From contig JAGCVY010000075.1 in the NCBI GenBank assembly GCA_017962105.1, positions 1 through 58,296 of the forward strand: a stretch of 58,296 nt of DNA, read 5' to 3'. This document shows positions 50,601 through 58,149 of this stretch, in pieces. Positions within the stretch are counted from its first letter, which is position 1. Every line of letters starts with the position of its first letter. The position numbers and the translations under genes are program-made. This stretch comes from Lachnospiraceae bacterium (GTDB lineage: Bacteria > Bacillota > Clostridia > Lachnospirales > Lachnospiraceae). The notes beneath the pieces are model-generated. The model worked only from the letters and a program-made list of their open reading frames with translations. It was not told the DNA's origin and did no database searches.

Positions 50601-51663
50601 CCGCCTTGCGCAGGAATGCATCCAGATCCGTGGGGTTCGTGCTCTCAACCGGCTTTCTGCGGTTTGTGGAGATGACGTCGGACACGGTGTTGTCGCTGTC
50701 CTTCTTCCGGTCGGCATCGCGGCCCTTCTTCTTATCCTTGTCCTTATCCTTCTTGCTGCCCTTCGTAAGGAATCCGAGTTTCTTGCCGTCGTCTGCGGAT
50801 TCCGAAGCATCCGCATTGTCCTTCTTCACATCGCCGTTCTTATCCGCTTCGTCCTTCTTATCCTTCTTGCCGAGGCGGTCATCCTTGCGGATATCCCTGC
50901 CGGCGGGCTTGTTTTTATCCTTATTGTCCTTGCCCTTGCCGTCCTTTTCCTTGTTTTTGTCCTTCGCCTTGTCCGCGCTATCCTTCTTCGGCGAATCCGC
51001 CATCTTGAAGCCCTGCTCGATCTCCTTGTCGGTGATCGGATCCGAGATTCTCGTGCAGAACAGGATCAGAACGAGCGGGCAGCCGTATACAAGAACGAGG
51101 ATCAGGAAGAGTGCGATAGCCTCCCAAAGGGCCGGCGCCTGTCCGTCCTTCTGGGCGATGATCGAAAAGATGATGCCCAAAAGTCCGGCGATCGCGGTGC
51201 TTCCGCTGATGCCGATGCAAAGCATGCGGTCTCTCGTCAGCTCATAAAACTGCTTGTTCGCATCCCAGCCTACAAGGGCATACGCGAACATTACCGAGAG
51301 AGCAATGATCACGAGAATAAGGAGTGCCAAAAGCATCTCCGCCACATGTTTCGGATCCGTGGTGCTGAAAATGTACGCATAGTCAACCGCCACCAGAATA
51401 CCGCCGACGAACGCTGCAGTGCTTGCAAAGTAGAAGAACTTGCAGAATTTCGGACGGATGCCGATGCGCGCCGCATACGCGAACAGGCCGCCGCCTGCGG
51501 CAAAGCCGAGGAACGCCGCCGCACGGATGATCGAATGTCCCGTGGATTTGCCGAACACCATCGTCAGCGCCGCGAAAATGACGCAGAGCGCAGCTGTGGC
51601 AATACCTCCGTAAAATACTCCCGTGCAGACTGTCTCAGTCCTTTTGTCCGGATACACCTTCAT
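47680..51663 (-). CDS. large membrane protein with hendecad repeats and C-terminal SHOCT domain
   Basis: A 1327-residue protein. Residues ~1-235 contain seven hydrophobic helices. A Lys/Asp-rich stretch follows (~245-480, many KDKNKEKD-type runs), then long Glu/Ala-rich tracts. Two tracts repeat exactly every 11 residues (pattern ETAExAxxxFE), interleaved with shorter motif blocks, and the end (DDFTKKLKQLKIAYENELITEEEYNEAKKHLLELL) is a SHOCT-type domain. The cytoplasmic part is thus mostly disordered or extended amphipathic helix, as in membrane-surface proteins; no enzyme domain is visible. ATG 51663 has AAGGGGG upstream and overlaps the end of the preceding gene by 29 nt. An antisense plus-strand frame of similar length is a shadow of the biased codons. 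Confidence 0.8.
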   Translation of the reverse strand: MKVYPDKRTETVCTGVFYGGIATAALCVIFAALTMVFGKSTGHSIIRAAAFLGFAAGGGLFAYAARIGIRPKFCKFFYFASTAAFVGGILVAVDYAYIFSTTDPKHVAEMLLALLILVIIALSVMFAYALVGWDANKQFYELTRDRMLCIGISGSTAIAGLLGIIFSIIAQKDGQAPALWEAIALFLILVLVYGCPLVLILFCTRISDPITDKEIEQGFKMADSPKKDSADKAKDKNKEKDGKGKDNKDKNKPAGRDIRKDDRLGKKDKKDEADKNGDVKKDNADASESADDGKKLGFLTKGSKKDKDKDKKKGRDADRKKDSDNTVSDVISTNRRKPVESTNPTDLDAFLRKAEEEEERKARDAAWEASREKKEAEKKEITEAAEAAAESVKEAAEETKEDETVFSDKNSKKKDKKKDKERRKKEKEKEKELRGVNTALFVNPRERNNEKRYIPTNSIGLGSEEEKLEEEKNEEIVIDVNPVEEVVNAVEAVEESAAQGEGSFFGETESKIFEELEGESAAADAAAAAARAAEEVAEQTGNSFDMIDEAVEEAASEEEQLRDQQDDAFRKIREEIDRKTREREEAAEAFAEQAEEAAEAVEEFAGETAEEAADVFGETAEAASEAFEETAETFDNIAETAEETVEPFEETAESAADAFEETAETAAETFEETAETAADTFEKTAEAVTDTFGGAAEAAEEAVETAAEQAGEAVEEAAEGEAKEESLSDMLRRLGLLREGGESAAEAVKDTAEEAVEETVETVADTFGEAAEAAEDAFGETAEAVEETFGDAAESVAEAFEETTESAADTFGETAEAVEDTFGEAADEAADVAEEAEDLFSARDTKSVKKPVFEETQESDDFGDLFSPVATVPSKPAAVEPEPVEEEETFAFTPTDFVKSSFDKVVKTVEAEANEAEEAAEDLFAPVGTRPEKAAEPVREEPKPAFFEEPKPVEAEEETSEDENELPEYERAPVISNANQAILWALKHGNSFADAAKESAAEEEAKAKAEAEKAEKEAEAAAEAAAEAAEETAETFDNIAETAEETVENAVGDAEETVFGATESFAEAVAEAAEETAENVQEAVEEEPSSFAEAMAEALAGSEAVTPAEAVEEPEPIVISDANSAILAALEAARQHPVEEPEAAPEPIPESVAATAWNAAAIAEEAEKEAAELEEEIAEAAENVEEAEEDFAKNLEAARERWADLDEDLDDSDEDAEEAGYDGEAEQEYDGEEYAEGDEDAESEPVQDGPIVPEYLQKQSMEERARRAAAKAAVPKSAPKPAKQAPQADTSIDDFTKKLKQLKIAYENELITEEEYNEAKKHLLELL
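49160..49400 (-). repeat. 33-bp tandem repeat tract 1 (11-residue units)
   Basis: About seven in-frame degenerate 33-bp units inside the large membrane-protein gene, encoding units such as VADTFGEAAEA, AEDAFGETAEA and VEETFGDAAES. The period is exact at the protein level. Confidence 0.8.
49500..49830 (-). repeat. 33-bp tandem repeat tract 2 (11-residue units)
   Basis: Eight to nine degenerate 33-bp units, encoding EETVEPFEETA, ESAADAFEETA, ETAAETFEETA, ETAADTFEKTA and similar. A shorter related run lies around 48430-48560. Confidence 0.8.
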
Positions 51664-52309
51664 CCTCGTTACCCCCTTCGGTAATAGTATCGGTTTTGCC
51701 GGGTTCCTCCGAAGCCTTCTCCTTCTTCCTTTCCCCGGCCGTAGCATCCAGTTTGGCCGCGAGCATCCGCAGCCCCTCAATCAGAAAATCTTTCGTTACA
51801 AATCCGCCGTTCCATCCGCCGTAATCCAGCTCGGGAAGATAGAAGCGGTCGCCCAGGTCAACGGCGTTTGCAAGAAGCGCCAGCGAAGCCTGTTCGAACT
51901 CCCCGACCAGCTCGTCCGTCGTGATGGGCAGCTCGATCGCGGACATTGCGCGGGACAGACGGTTCCAGAACTGTCTCGAGGAACGGCTGCCTCCGCTTTT
52001 CGGGAGATCCGTGAAGAGCTCCCACAGGTAATGTTTTCCTCTCTCCAACGGGAACAGGAAGGGAATCTCCCGATCCAGCGCGTCAAGCGCCGGTCCCGCA
52101 ATATGGAAAATGTACGACGCGTCGTAGCGGCTGCCGTCCTCCGGCACCGCGTCCGCCGCATTGCACTGGATCGCCTCGAAACGGTTGAAATCCCAATCCG
52201 GATGGAACTTCCTCGCGCAGGTCGTGATCACCTCGCAGGAGCGTTCCTCCAAAATCAATAATCCCATGTCCAATTTTTTACGCGGAAATGACATTCGCAG
52301 GGTTCCCAT
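51635..52309 (-). CDS. hypothetical protein upstream of the large membrane protein
   Basis: A 224-residue protein with no signal peptide or membrane helix and no motif I recognise. It starts with a basic segment, has a Trp/Asp-rich stretch (FHPDWDFNRFEAIQCNAADAV) and ends in a charged Lys/Glu tail (GERKKEKASEEPGKTD). Three possible ATGs (52309, 52294, 52267) lack clear ribosome sites, so the start is uncertain. Its end overlaps the next gene by 29 nt, indicating coupled translation with the hendecad protein. A TACG…TGTA operator-like sequence lies 23 nt upstream. Confidence 0.55.
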   Translation of the reverse strand: MGTLRMSFPRKKLDMGLLILEERSCEVITTCARKFHPDWDFNRFEAIQCNAADAVPEDGSRYDASYIFHIAGPALDALDREIPFLFPLERGKHYLWELFTDLPKSGGSRSSRQFWNRLSRAMSAIELPITTDELVGEFEQASLALLANAVDLGDRFYLPELDYGGWNGGFVTKDFLIEGLRMLAAKLDATAGERKKEKASEEPGKTDTITEGGNEDEGVSGQKD

Positions 52310-52700
52310 CTGTCCGAAAATTTTCGTCTTGTTCTACGTTTGTAGTAAGAAAATCAAACAACACAAAACGAGGCTATTGCGCAATAACCTACTTTTGAAT
52401 ATATCACGCATTTTTCCCGTAGTCAACGCATTTTTCAAGGGTTTTCGGTATTTTTACGCAAAAACAACCGCATTTTCCGTGAAAAAATCACATTTGATTC
52501 TACGCATGTAGTACAGCGGTCGCCGAGAGGGGTTTTTGACCGTCATTTTTCCTTTCGCAAAACCCCGGAAAATGCCCCGAAATAAAGCGGAAAATTTGCG
52601 AAATATTAAGATAAGCCATTCGCATTTGCGGGAACAGTGTGATATGATAGGGCTTGCGATTAACGCGCGTATACTATATTAAGGTTCGGATTGTTTCATC
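52310..52700. promoter_or_regulatory. AT-rich divergent regulatory region
   Basis: No gene. It separates the minus-strand unit ending at 52309 from the CotH-like gene. It contains two copies of an operator-like sequence TTCTACGNNTGTAGTA (52332-52347 and 52498-52513), an ATTGCGCAAT palindrome (52376-52385), three GGAAAAT/ATTTTCC words and, towards the right, a possible promoter (TTCGCA 52619-52624, 18-bp spacer, TATGAT 52643-52648) plus a second TATACT at 52670-52675. Confidence 0.5.
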
Positions 52701-54521
52701 ATGCTTTGTTTTTCAGAGACTCACAAAAGACACCTTCGGTTTCTCCCCGTGCTTCTCGCAGTCCTTCTCCTGACGGGCTGCACCGGTGGAAGCGGTACGG
52801 ACGCTCCCGCCCCGACAGGCGGGGCGCAGGCGGAAGCGACACAGCCCGCCGAGACGGCAACGCCGACACCGTCGCCCGACGTCGACATCGAAGGGATCGA
52901 CTATTCCGATGCGGAGACCTTCGGGGAGGCGCCCTCATTTTCCGAGCAGGGAACCTTCTTCGAGGCGGAGTTTTCCGTGACCGTGACCAACGCTGCGCCA
53001 AACGGCGTCACGTTCTACACCATGAACGGAAGCGAGCCGGCACCGGACGGCAAGGGCTCGACCCGGTACGAGGAGCCCATCGCCATCGAGGCGGGCAAGG
53101 GAGACTACCCGAAAGCGCGCACGCTCAAGGCTAAGACATTTTACGCGGACGGCACCATTTCGCCCACCGCCGTACATACCTATTTTGTTGCGGAAGGGAT
53201 CACGACACGATTTTCCGACTCCTCCGCCCGGCTCCTGATCATCAGCCTGATCGGCGACACCGCCGATTTTCTCGGCAAGCCCGACGGCATCCTCTACGGG
53301 GAAAACTACAAGCTTCGGGGCGACGTCAGCGAGCGGCCGGTGCATGTCGAGATCCTCGACGCGTCCGGCAGCCTTCTGGTCAGCCAGTACGCCGGCGCGC
53401 GGGTCTACGGCGCATACTCCCGGCAGAACGCCGTGAAATCCCTCAAGCTGATCGCCCGCAAATCCTACGCCTCCGGCGTCGGCAAATTCAAATACGACTT
53501 CTTCGGCACGAAGAATTCCCTCGGCGAGGACATCGCCTCCTATGACCGCCTGGTGCTCCGCAGCTACGGCAACGACTGGCAGTTCGCGTTCCTGCGGGAC
53601 GAGCTCAACCAGCGCCTGCTCGGCAAGGCGGGTTACCCCTGCTACGAGGAGGTTTGCCCCGCGATCGTCTACTTAAACGGCTCCTTCTACAACTTCGTTT
53701 GGATGCACGAGAGCTATTGCGACACCTATTTCAAGCAGAAGTTCCCTGACGACACGAAGAAAGGGGAGTTCATCGTGATCGGCGGCACCGAGACAGCGAA
53801 AAATCCCGACACGGACCAAAACGATGTGGCGGAGTGCAAGGAGTTCAACGACGCCTACAACTCGTTCAGGGATCTGGACTACACCGTAGAGTCCAACTAC
53901 GCGGATCTTCAGAAGTTCATGGATGTTCAAAACTACCTCGACTATTACGCGGCCAACATCTATGTCTGCAATTATGACTGGCCGCACAACAACTATAAAG
54001 TCTACCGCTACTATGCGGACGAATCCGGCGGGTACGGCGACGGCGTCTACGACGGCCGCTGGCGTTTCCTGCCCCACGATATGGACTACTGCTACAACAT
54101 CTACGACAATCCCACGGAATGTCTCGTCTCGACAGATTATCTTAAGACCGTGATGACCAAGGGACAGCGCTATGCTCCGCTCTTCACGGCGCTCATGGCA
54201 AGAGAGGATTGCCGGGAATATTTCATCAAGCGGGTGCTCGAGCTCGCCGAAGGCGCATTTTCCTACGCCTCCGTATGCGCCGAGATCGACGCCATGGCCG
54301 CGGAACAGGGATCGGAACTCTCGCCCTACATCGCCGCCATGAAGAAGGCCTACAACACCGGCGGCTGGTTCGGCAACACGATCTGGACCAGCGTCGAGTA
54401 TGTGGAGAATTCCCGTGAGACCATCCGCAATTTCGCCGCACAGCGGGAGGATTACCTCATTGAACAGATGGCGAAAGCCTTCGGCTGTACCGTCGACGAG
54501 ATCCGGAAAATGAGACCGTGA
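52701..54521 (+). CDS. CotH-kinase-like lipoprotein
   Basis: A 606-residue lipoprotein (lipobox LLLTGC) with a Thr/Pro linker, a beta-sandwich of the FN3/chitobiase C-terminal type around residues 75-155 (GVTFYTMNGSEPAPDGKG), and a CotH-family kinase-like domain (~175-590). The domain shows ARVYGAYSRQNAVKSLKL, the NFVWMHESYCDTYF segment, and WRFLPHDMDYC, where the Asp is the likely metal ligand. CotH proteins are atypical protein kinases of spore coats and cell surfaces. ATG 52701 is the first in frame but has only a weak ribosome site. The ABC exporter genes follow 76 nt later. Substrate unknown. Confidence 0.82.
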   Translation: MLCFSETHKRHLRFLPVLLAVLLLTGCTGGSGTDAPAPTGGAQAEATQPAETATPTPSPDVDIEGIDYSDAETFGEAPSFSEQGTFFEAEFSVTVTNAAPNGVTFYTMNGSEPAPDGKGSTRYEEPIAIEAGKGDYPKARTLKAKTFYADGTISPTAVHTYFVAEGITTRFSDSSARLLIISLIGDTADFLGKPDGILYGENYKLRGDVSERPVHVEILDASGSLLVSQYAGARVYGAYSRQNAVKSLKLIARKSYASGVGKFKYDFFGTKNSLGEDIASYDRLVLRSYGNDWQFAFLRDELNQRLLGKAGYPCYEEVCPAIVYLNGSFYNFVWMHESYCDTYFKQKFPDDTKKGEFIVIGGTETAKNPDTDQNDVAECKEFNDAYNSFRDLDYTVESNYADLQKFMDVQNYLDYYAANIYVCNYDWPHNNYKVYRYYADESGGYGDGVYDGRWRFLPHDMDYCYNIYDNPTECLVSTDYLKTVMTKGQRYAPLFTALMAREDCREYFIKRVLELAEGAFSYASVCAEIDAMAAEQGSELSPYIAAMKKAYNTGGWFGNTIWTSVEYVENSRETIRNFAAQREDYLIEQMAKAFGCTVDEIRKMRP

Positions 54522-54597
54522 TCACGCATTCCGGGAACCGCAGTCCCGCGGCGTTCCCAAATAATCAACCAAGGCAGCTTCTGCCGGGAGACACGTT

Positions 54598-56382
54598 ATG
54601 AAATGGATTCTTCGCTATATGGGGCGATACCGGCTCCGCGTCGCGCTCTGTATGACCGTCAAATTCTTCGGCACCATCGGGGAACTGGTTCTCCCCTTCC
54701 TTCTGGAGTACATCATCGATGATGTGGTCCCCGGGGGCAAATCCGGTCCCGTGGTGTTCTTCGGACTTCTGATGATCCTCACCGCAGTCCTTGTCCGCAC
54801 CTTAAATATCGCAGCAAACCGCCGCGCCACCGCGGTGGCCCGCGACTGCATCCGCGATCTGCGGCATGACCTCTTCGCGACCACGACCCGCCTCACGGGC
54901 TCGCAGTTCGACTATGTCACGCTGCCGTCCCTCATTTCCCGTATGACCTCCGACACGTACAACGTGCAGAACTTTATCGGCATGATCCAGCGTATGGGCG
55001 TGCGCGCATGCATTCTCCTGCTGGGAAGCATCATGGTCTCCTCCCTGATGGATCCGTTCCTCGCGCTTGTTCTTCTGTGTATGGTACCCGTTATGGCGGG
55101 CATCATCCTCTTCATTTCCTTCAAGGGTATCCCGATGTACCGCGCCGTTCAGGATAAGGTCGACGCCATCACCCGCGTGCTTCGGGAAAATATCACCGGC
55201 ATCCGTGTCGTGAAAGCGCTCTCCCGCGAGCCCTATGAGACCGAGCGCTATGCGAGAGCCAACGACGACCTGACCACAACCGATCTCCGCACCGGTATCA
55301 CCATGGCCATCCCGAACCCCGTGATGAACCTTTGCTTAAACATCGGTCTCACGCTGGTCATCATTTTCGGCGCGCGCCGCGTAAACGCAGGCCTCATGGC
55401 GCCCGGCGTCATCCTCGCGTTTCTTACCTACTTCAATATGATCCTTCAGGCCATCATGGGGATGAACCGCATTTTCATCCAGTCCACGAAGGCTGCCGCA
55501 TCCGCCAACCGTATCGGTGAGGTTCTGGTCCTCGCCGACGAGCAGCCGCCCGTTCTGCCCGCGGACGAGGAGCATACGCTTCCCGAATCCATGCGGGGTG
55601 CCGACGGTCGGATGCCCCTTGTGGTGTTTGACAACGTCTCCTTCTCCTACCCCGTGCTGAACAACGCGAAGGTGGATGACACGAGGGAAAATGCCATCAG
55701 CGGCATCTCCTTCACGCTCCGCCGCGGCGAGCGCCTCGGCATCATCGGCGCCACCGGCTGCGGCAAGACAACGCTGCTCAACCTGCTGATGCGTTTCTAT
55801 GACACGGAGGACGGTCAGATCTTCTATGACGGCCGCGACGTGCGGACCTACGCCCCGGAGGATCTCCGGCGGCCCATGAGCGTCGTTTTCCAGAACGACA
55901 CCATCTTCGCCGACACGCTGGAAGCAAACATCAAGTTCGGCCGCGAGGTCACCGACGACGAGATGTGTCAGGCGGCAGAGGACGCCAACATCGCGCAGAT
56001 GATTGAGTCCCAGGCCGAGCGTTACGCGTACGCCGCGACGAAGGCCGGCGCAAACTTAAGCGGCGGCGAAAAGCAGCGGATCCTCATCAGCCGCGCCCTC
56101 GCAGGGCACCCTGACCTTCTGCTCCTCGACGACGCCTCCAGCGCCCTGGACTACAAGACCGACGCCGCGCTTCGACGTGCCATCCGGGAGCACTATCCGG
56201 ACACGACCACCATCACCATCGCGCAGCGAATCAGCTCCGTGATGAGCATGGACCGCATCCTCGTGATGGAGAACGGCGCGATGCTCGGTTACGGCACCCA
56301 CGAAGAGCTCCTCGCAACCTGCGAGGTATACCGCGATATTTACATTTCGCAGACGGGAGGTGAAGCACATGCCACTGCTTAG
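54598..56382 (+). CDS. ABC exporter half-transporter, subunit 1 (degenerate ATPase site)
   Basis: A 594-residue permease-ATPase fusion: six helices (~1-310) and an ABC domain. Walker A GATGCGKTT, signature LSGGEKQRI, Walker B LLLLDDASSALD. The residue after the Walker B aspartate is Asp instead of the catalytic Glu, so this subunit carries the non-catalytic half-site, as in BmrC/LmrC/TM287-type heterodimers. The partner is encoded immediately downstream with a 14-nt overlap. ATG 54598 has GGGAG 8 nt upstream. The substrate may be a drug, peptide or lipid; the CotH-like gene upstream gives no clear hint. Confidence 0.93.
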   Translation: MKWILRYMGRYRLRVALCMTVKFFGTIGELVLPFLLEYIIDDVVPGGKSGPVVFFGLLMILTAVLVRTLNIAANRRATAVARDCIRDLRHDLFATTTRLTGSQFDYVTLPSLISRMTSDTYNVQNFIGMIQRMGVRACILLLGSIMVSSLMDPFLALVLLCMVPVMAGIILFISFKGIPMYRAVQDKVDAITRVLRENITGIRVVKALSREPYETERYARANDDLTTTDLRTGITMAIPNPVMNLCLNIGLTLVIIFGARRVNAGLMAPGVILAFLTYFNMILQAIMGMNRIFIQSTKAAASANRIGEVLVLADEQPPVLPADEEHTLPESMRGADGRMPLVVFDNVSFSYPVLNNAKVDDTRENAISGISFTLRRGERLGIIGATGCGKTTLLNLLMRFYDTEDGQIFYDGRDVRTYAPEDLRRPMSVVFQNDTIFADTLEANIKFGREVTDDEMCQAAEDANIAQMIESQAERYAYAATKAGANLSGGEKQRILISRALAGHPDLLLLDDASSALDYKTDAALRRAIREHYPDTTTITIAQRISSVMSMDRILVMENGAMLGYGTHEELLATCEVYRDIYISQTGGEAHATA

Positions 56383-58138
56383 CAACAAAACTTCCCGCCC
56401 GAAGGATACCAAGGGGACGCTTCTCCGTCTCCTCTCCTACCTTTCCGCCTTCTGGATCCCGATGGCAGCCGCCCTGATCCTGTCTCTCGGGGCCAACCTT
56501 CTGGCTCTCGCTGGTCCGAAGCTGGCGGGCCGCGCCATCGACGCCGTGAGCCTCGGCAAGGGAAAGGTGGATTTTGCGACTGTCGCTTACTACACCAAGC
56601 TGATGATCATCATCTACGCGGCCTCCGCCGTCTGCTCCTTCGTCCTCTCGGTTTTGATGATGAAGGTCGGCCGCGCCGTGGGCAAGAAGCTCCGCAAGGA
56701 AGTCTTCGACAAATTGATGCGCACCCCGGTCAGCTACTTCGACACCCACCAGACGGGAGACATCATCAGCCGCGTCTCCTACGATATCGACGTCATCAGC
56801 AACTCGCTCTCCACCGACGTGGTGCAGATCCTCGCGAGTATCGTCACGGTGATCGGCGCATTTATCATGATGCTCACCGTATGCCCGCCTCTTGTTCTGG
56901 CGGTGCTCATCACGATCCCGCTCTCGGTCTTCTACACGCGGTACATTACACGGAAAGCCCGCCCGCTTCTCTCGAGGCGGTCTGCGATGTACGGTGAGAT
57001 GAACGGGTACTCCGAGGAGATGTTCTCCGGGCAGAAAACCATTCAGGCGTACGCCCACGAGGACCTCACCATCACGGACTTCGATGGGATCAACGAGCAG
57101 ACCTGCGAAGCATTTTACGACGCCGACTACATCGCCTCGAAGATCGGCCCGTCCATCAGCTTCATCAACAACCTTTCGCTGGCACTGACGGCGATGTTCG
57201 GTTCGCTGTTCTATATGAACGGGATCATCAACCTCGGACAGATTTCGTCCTTCGTGCTGTACACCAGAAAATTTTCCGGCCCCATCAACGAGGTTGCAAA
57301 CATTGCAAATGAGCTTCTCTCGGCGCTGGCCGCTGCCGAGCGTGTGTTCAATCTCTTAAACGAGCCGGACGAGGTGCCTGACTTGAAGGACGCCGTCGAA
57401 CTTGCGGATATCCGCGGCGAGGTGGAGCTGGAGGATGTCAACTTCTCCTACCGCCCGGAAAAACCCATCCTGCGGGATGTGAACCTTCACGCCGAGGCAG
57501 GAAAAATGATCGCCATCGTCGGGCCCACGGGCTCCGGCAAGACGACCATCATCAACCTGTTGATGCGGTTCTACGACCCAGTCTCCGGGCAGATTTACGT
57601 GGACGACACGCCGCATGAGCATTTTACGATGGAGTCCCTGCGCCGGGCCTACGCCCTCGTTCTGCAGGACACCTGGGTCTTCCACGGCACCATCTACGAC
57701 AACATCGCCTACGGCCGCATCGGCGCCACCCGCGAGGAAGTTGTTGAGGCCGCGAAGGCCGCCCACATCCACCATTACATCATGTGCCTGCCGCAGGGCT
57801 ACGACACCGTGATCACCGAGGACGGCGGCAACATCTCGAAGGGCCAGAAGCAGCTTCTCACCATCGCCCGCGCCATGCTCTACGACGCCAAGATGCTCAT
57901 CCTCGACGAGGCCACCAGCAACGTCGACACCCGCACCGAGCGCCGCATCCAGAAGGCGATGCGAACCCTCATGAACGACAAGACCTGCTTCGTCATCGCC
58001 CACCGCCTCTCGACCATCCAAAACGCCGACTCCATCCTGGTCATCGGCAACGGAACCGTCGTGGAGAGCGGTACCCACGAAGAGCTGATGAAGAAAAAGG
58101 GAAGGTACTACAACTTGTATCAAGCACAATTTGAGTGA
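56369..58138 (+). CDS. ABC exporter half-transporter, subunit 2 (catalytic Walker B)
   Basis: A 589-residue partner of the preceding protein: six helices, then Walker A GPTGSGKTT, Walker B MLILDEATSNVD with the catalytic Glu, switch His in FVIAHRLS, but a weakened signature ISKGQKQL. The degenerate signature here and the degenerate Walker B of subunit 1 fall in the same composite site, the hallmark of heterodimeric exporters with one active site. ATG 56369 has GGAGG 8 nt upstream; the in-frame GTG at 56360 overlaps the site. Its start overlaps the first gene by 14 nt. An insertion-sequence-like end follows 12-25 nt after the stop. Confidence 0.93.
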   Translation: MPLLSNKTSRPKDTKGTLLRLLSYLSAFWIPMAAALILSLGANLLALAGPKLAGRAIDAVSLGKGKVDFATVAYYTKLMIIIYAASAVCSFVLSVLMMKVGRAVGKKLRKEVFDKLMRTPVSYFDTHQTGDIISRVSYDIDVISNSLSTDVVQILASIVTVIGAFIMMLTVCPPLVLAVLITIPLSVFYTRYITRKARPLLSRRSAMYGEMNGYSEEMFSGQKTIQAYAHEDLTITDFDGINEQTCEAFYDADYIASKIGPSISFINNLSLALTAMFGSLFYMNGIINLGQISSFVLYTRKFSGPINEVANIANELLSALAAAERVFNLLNEPDEVPDLKDAVELADIRGEVELEDVNFSYRPEKPILRDVNLHAEAGKMIAIVGPTGSGKTTIINLLMRFYDPVSGQIYVDDTPHEHFTMESLRRAYALVLQDTWVFHGTIYDNIAYGRIGATREEVVEAAKAAHIHHYIMCLPQGYDTVITEDGGNISKGQKQLLTIARAMLYDAKMLILDEATSNVDTRTERRIQKAMRTLMNDKTCFVIAHRLSTIQNADSILVIGNGTVVESGTHEELMKKKGRYYNLYQAQFE

Positions 58139-58149
58139 TAACTGAGCGA

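Larger units (their letters stand above)
1313..52944. repeat. dispersed word CATTTTCCG / CGGAAAATG (28 exact copies)
   Basis: Exact 9-mers start at 1313, 1447, 2789, 5004, 8145, 10025, 12142, 12237, 12695, 13727, 15726, 18261, 19474, 21437, 22872, 24780, 31805, 31872, 34100, 34618, 36840, 38857, 40453, 45590, 48426, 52471, 52566 and 52936. Seventeen read CATTTTCCG and eleven CGGAAAATG on the plus strand. About 70 looser 7-mers (ATTTTCC/GGAAAAT) were counted. Copies lie both in genes, in different frames, and between genes. Confidence 0.8.

Noticed and set aside
47698-51684. 1328-codon open frame on the plus strand
   Set aside because: It is the exact antisense of the hendecad membrane-protein gene. 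Its Leu/Arg-rich product mirrors Glu/Lys/Ala codons, it has no ribosome site and no domain, and codon bias keeps the frame open.
43107-52385. TTGCGCAA palindromes at 43108 and 52377 as a shared regulator site
   Set aside because: Only two copies of an eight-base palindrome, with different flanks; compatible with chance.
54532-54583. Terminator after the CotH-like gene
   Set aside because: GGGAAC…GTTCCC can pair, but there is no T-run and the exporter genes follow closely; too weak to annotate.
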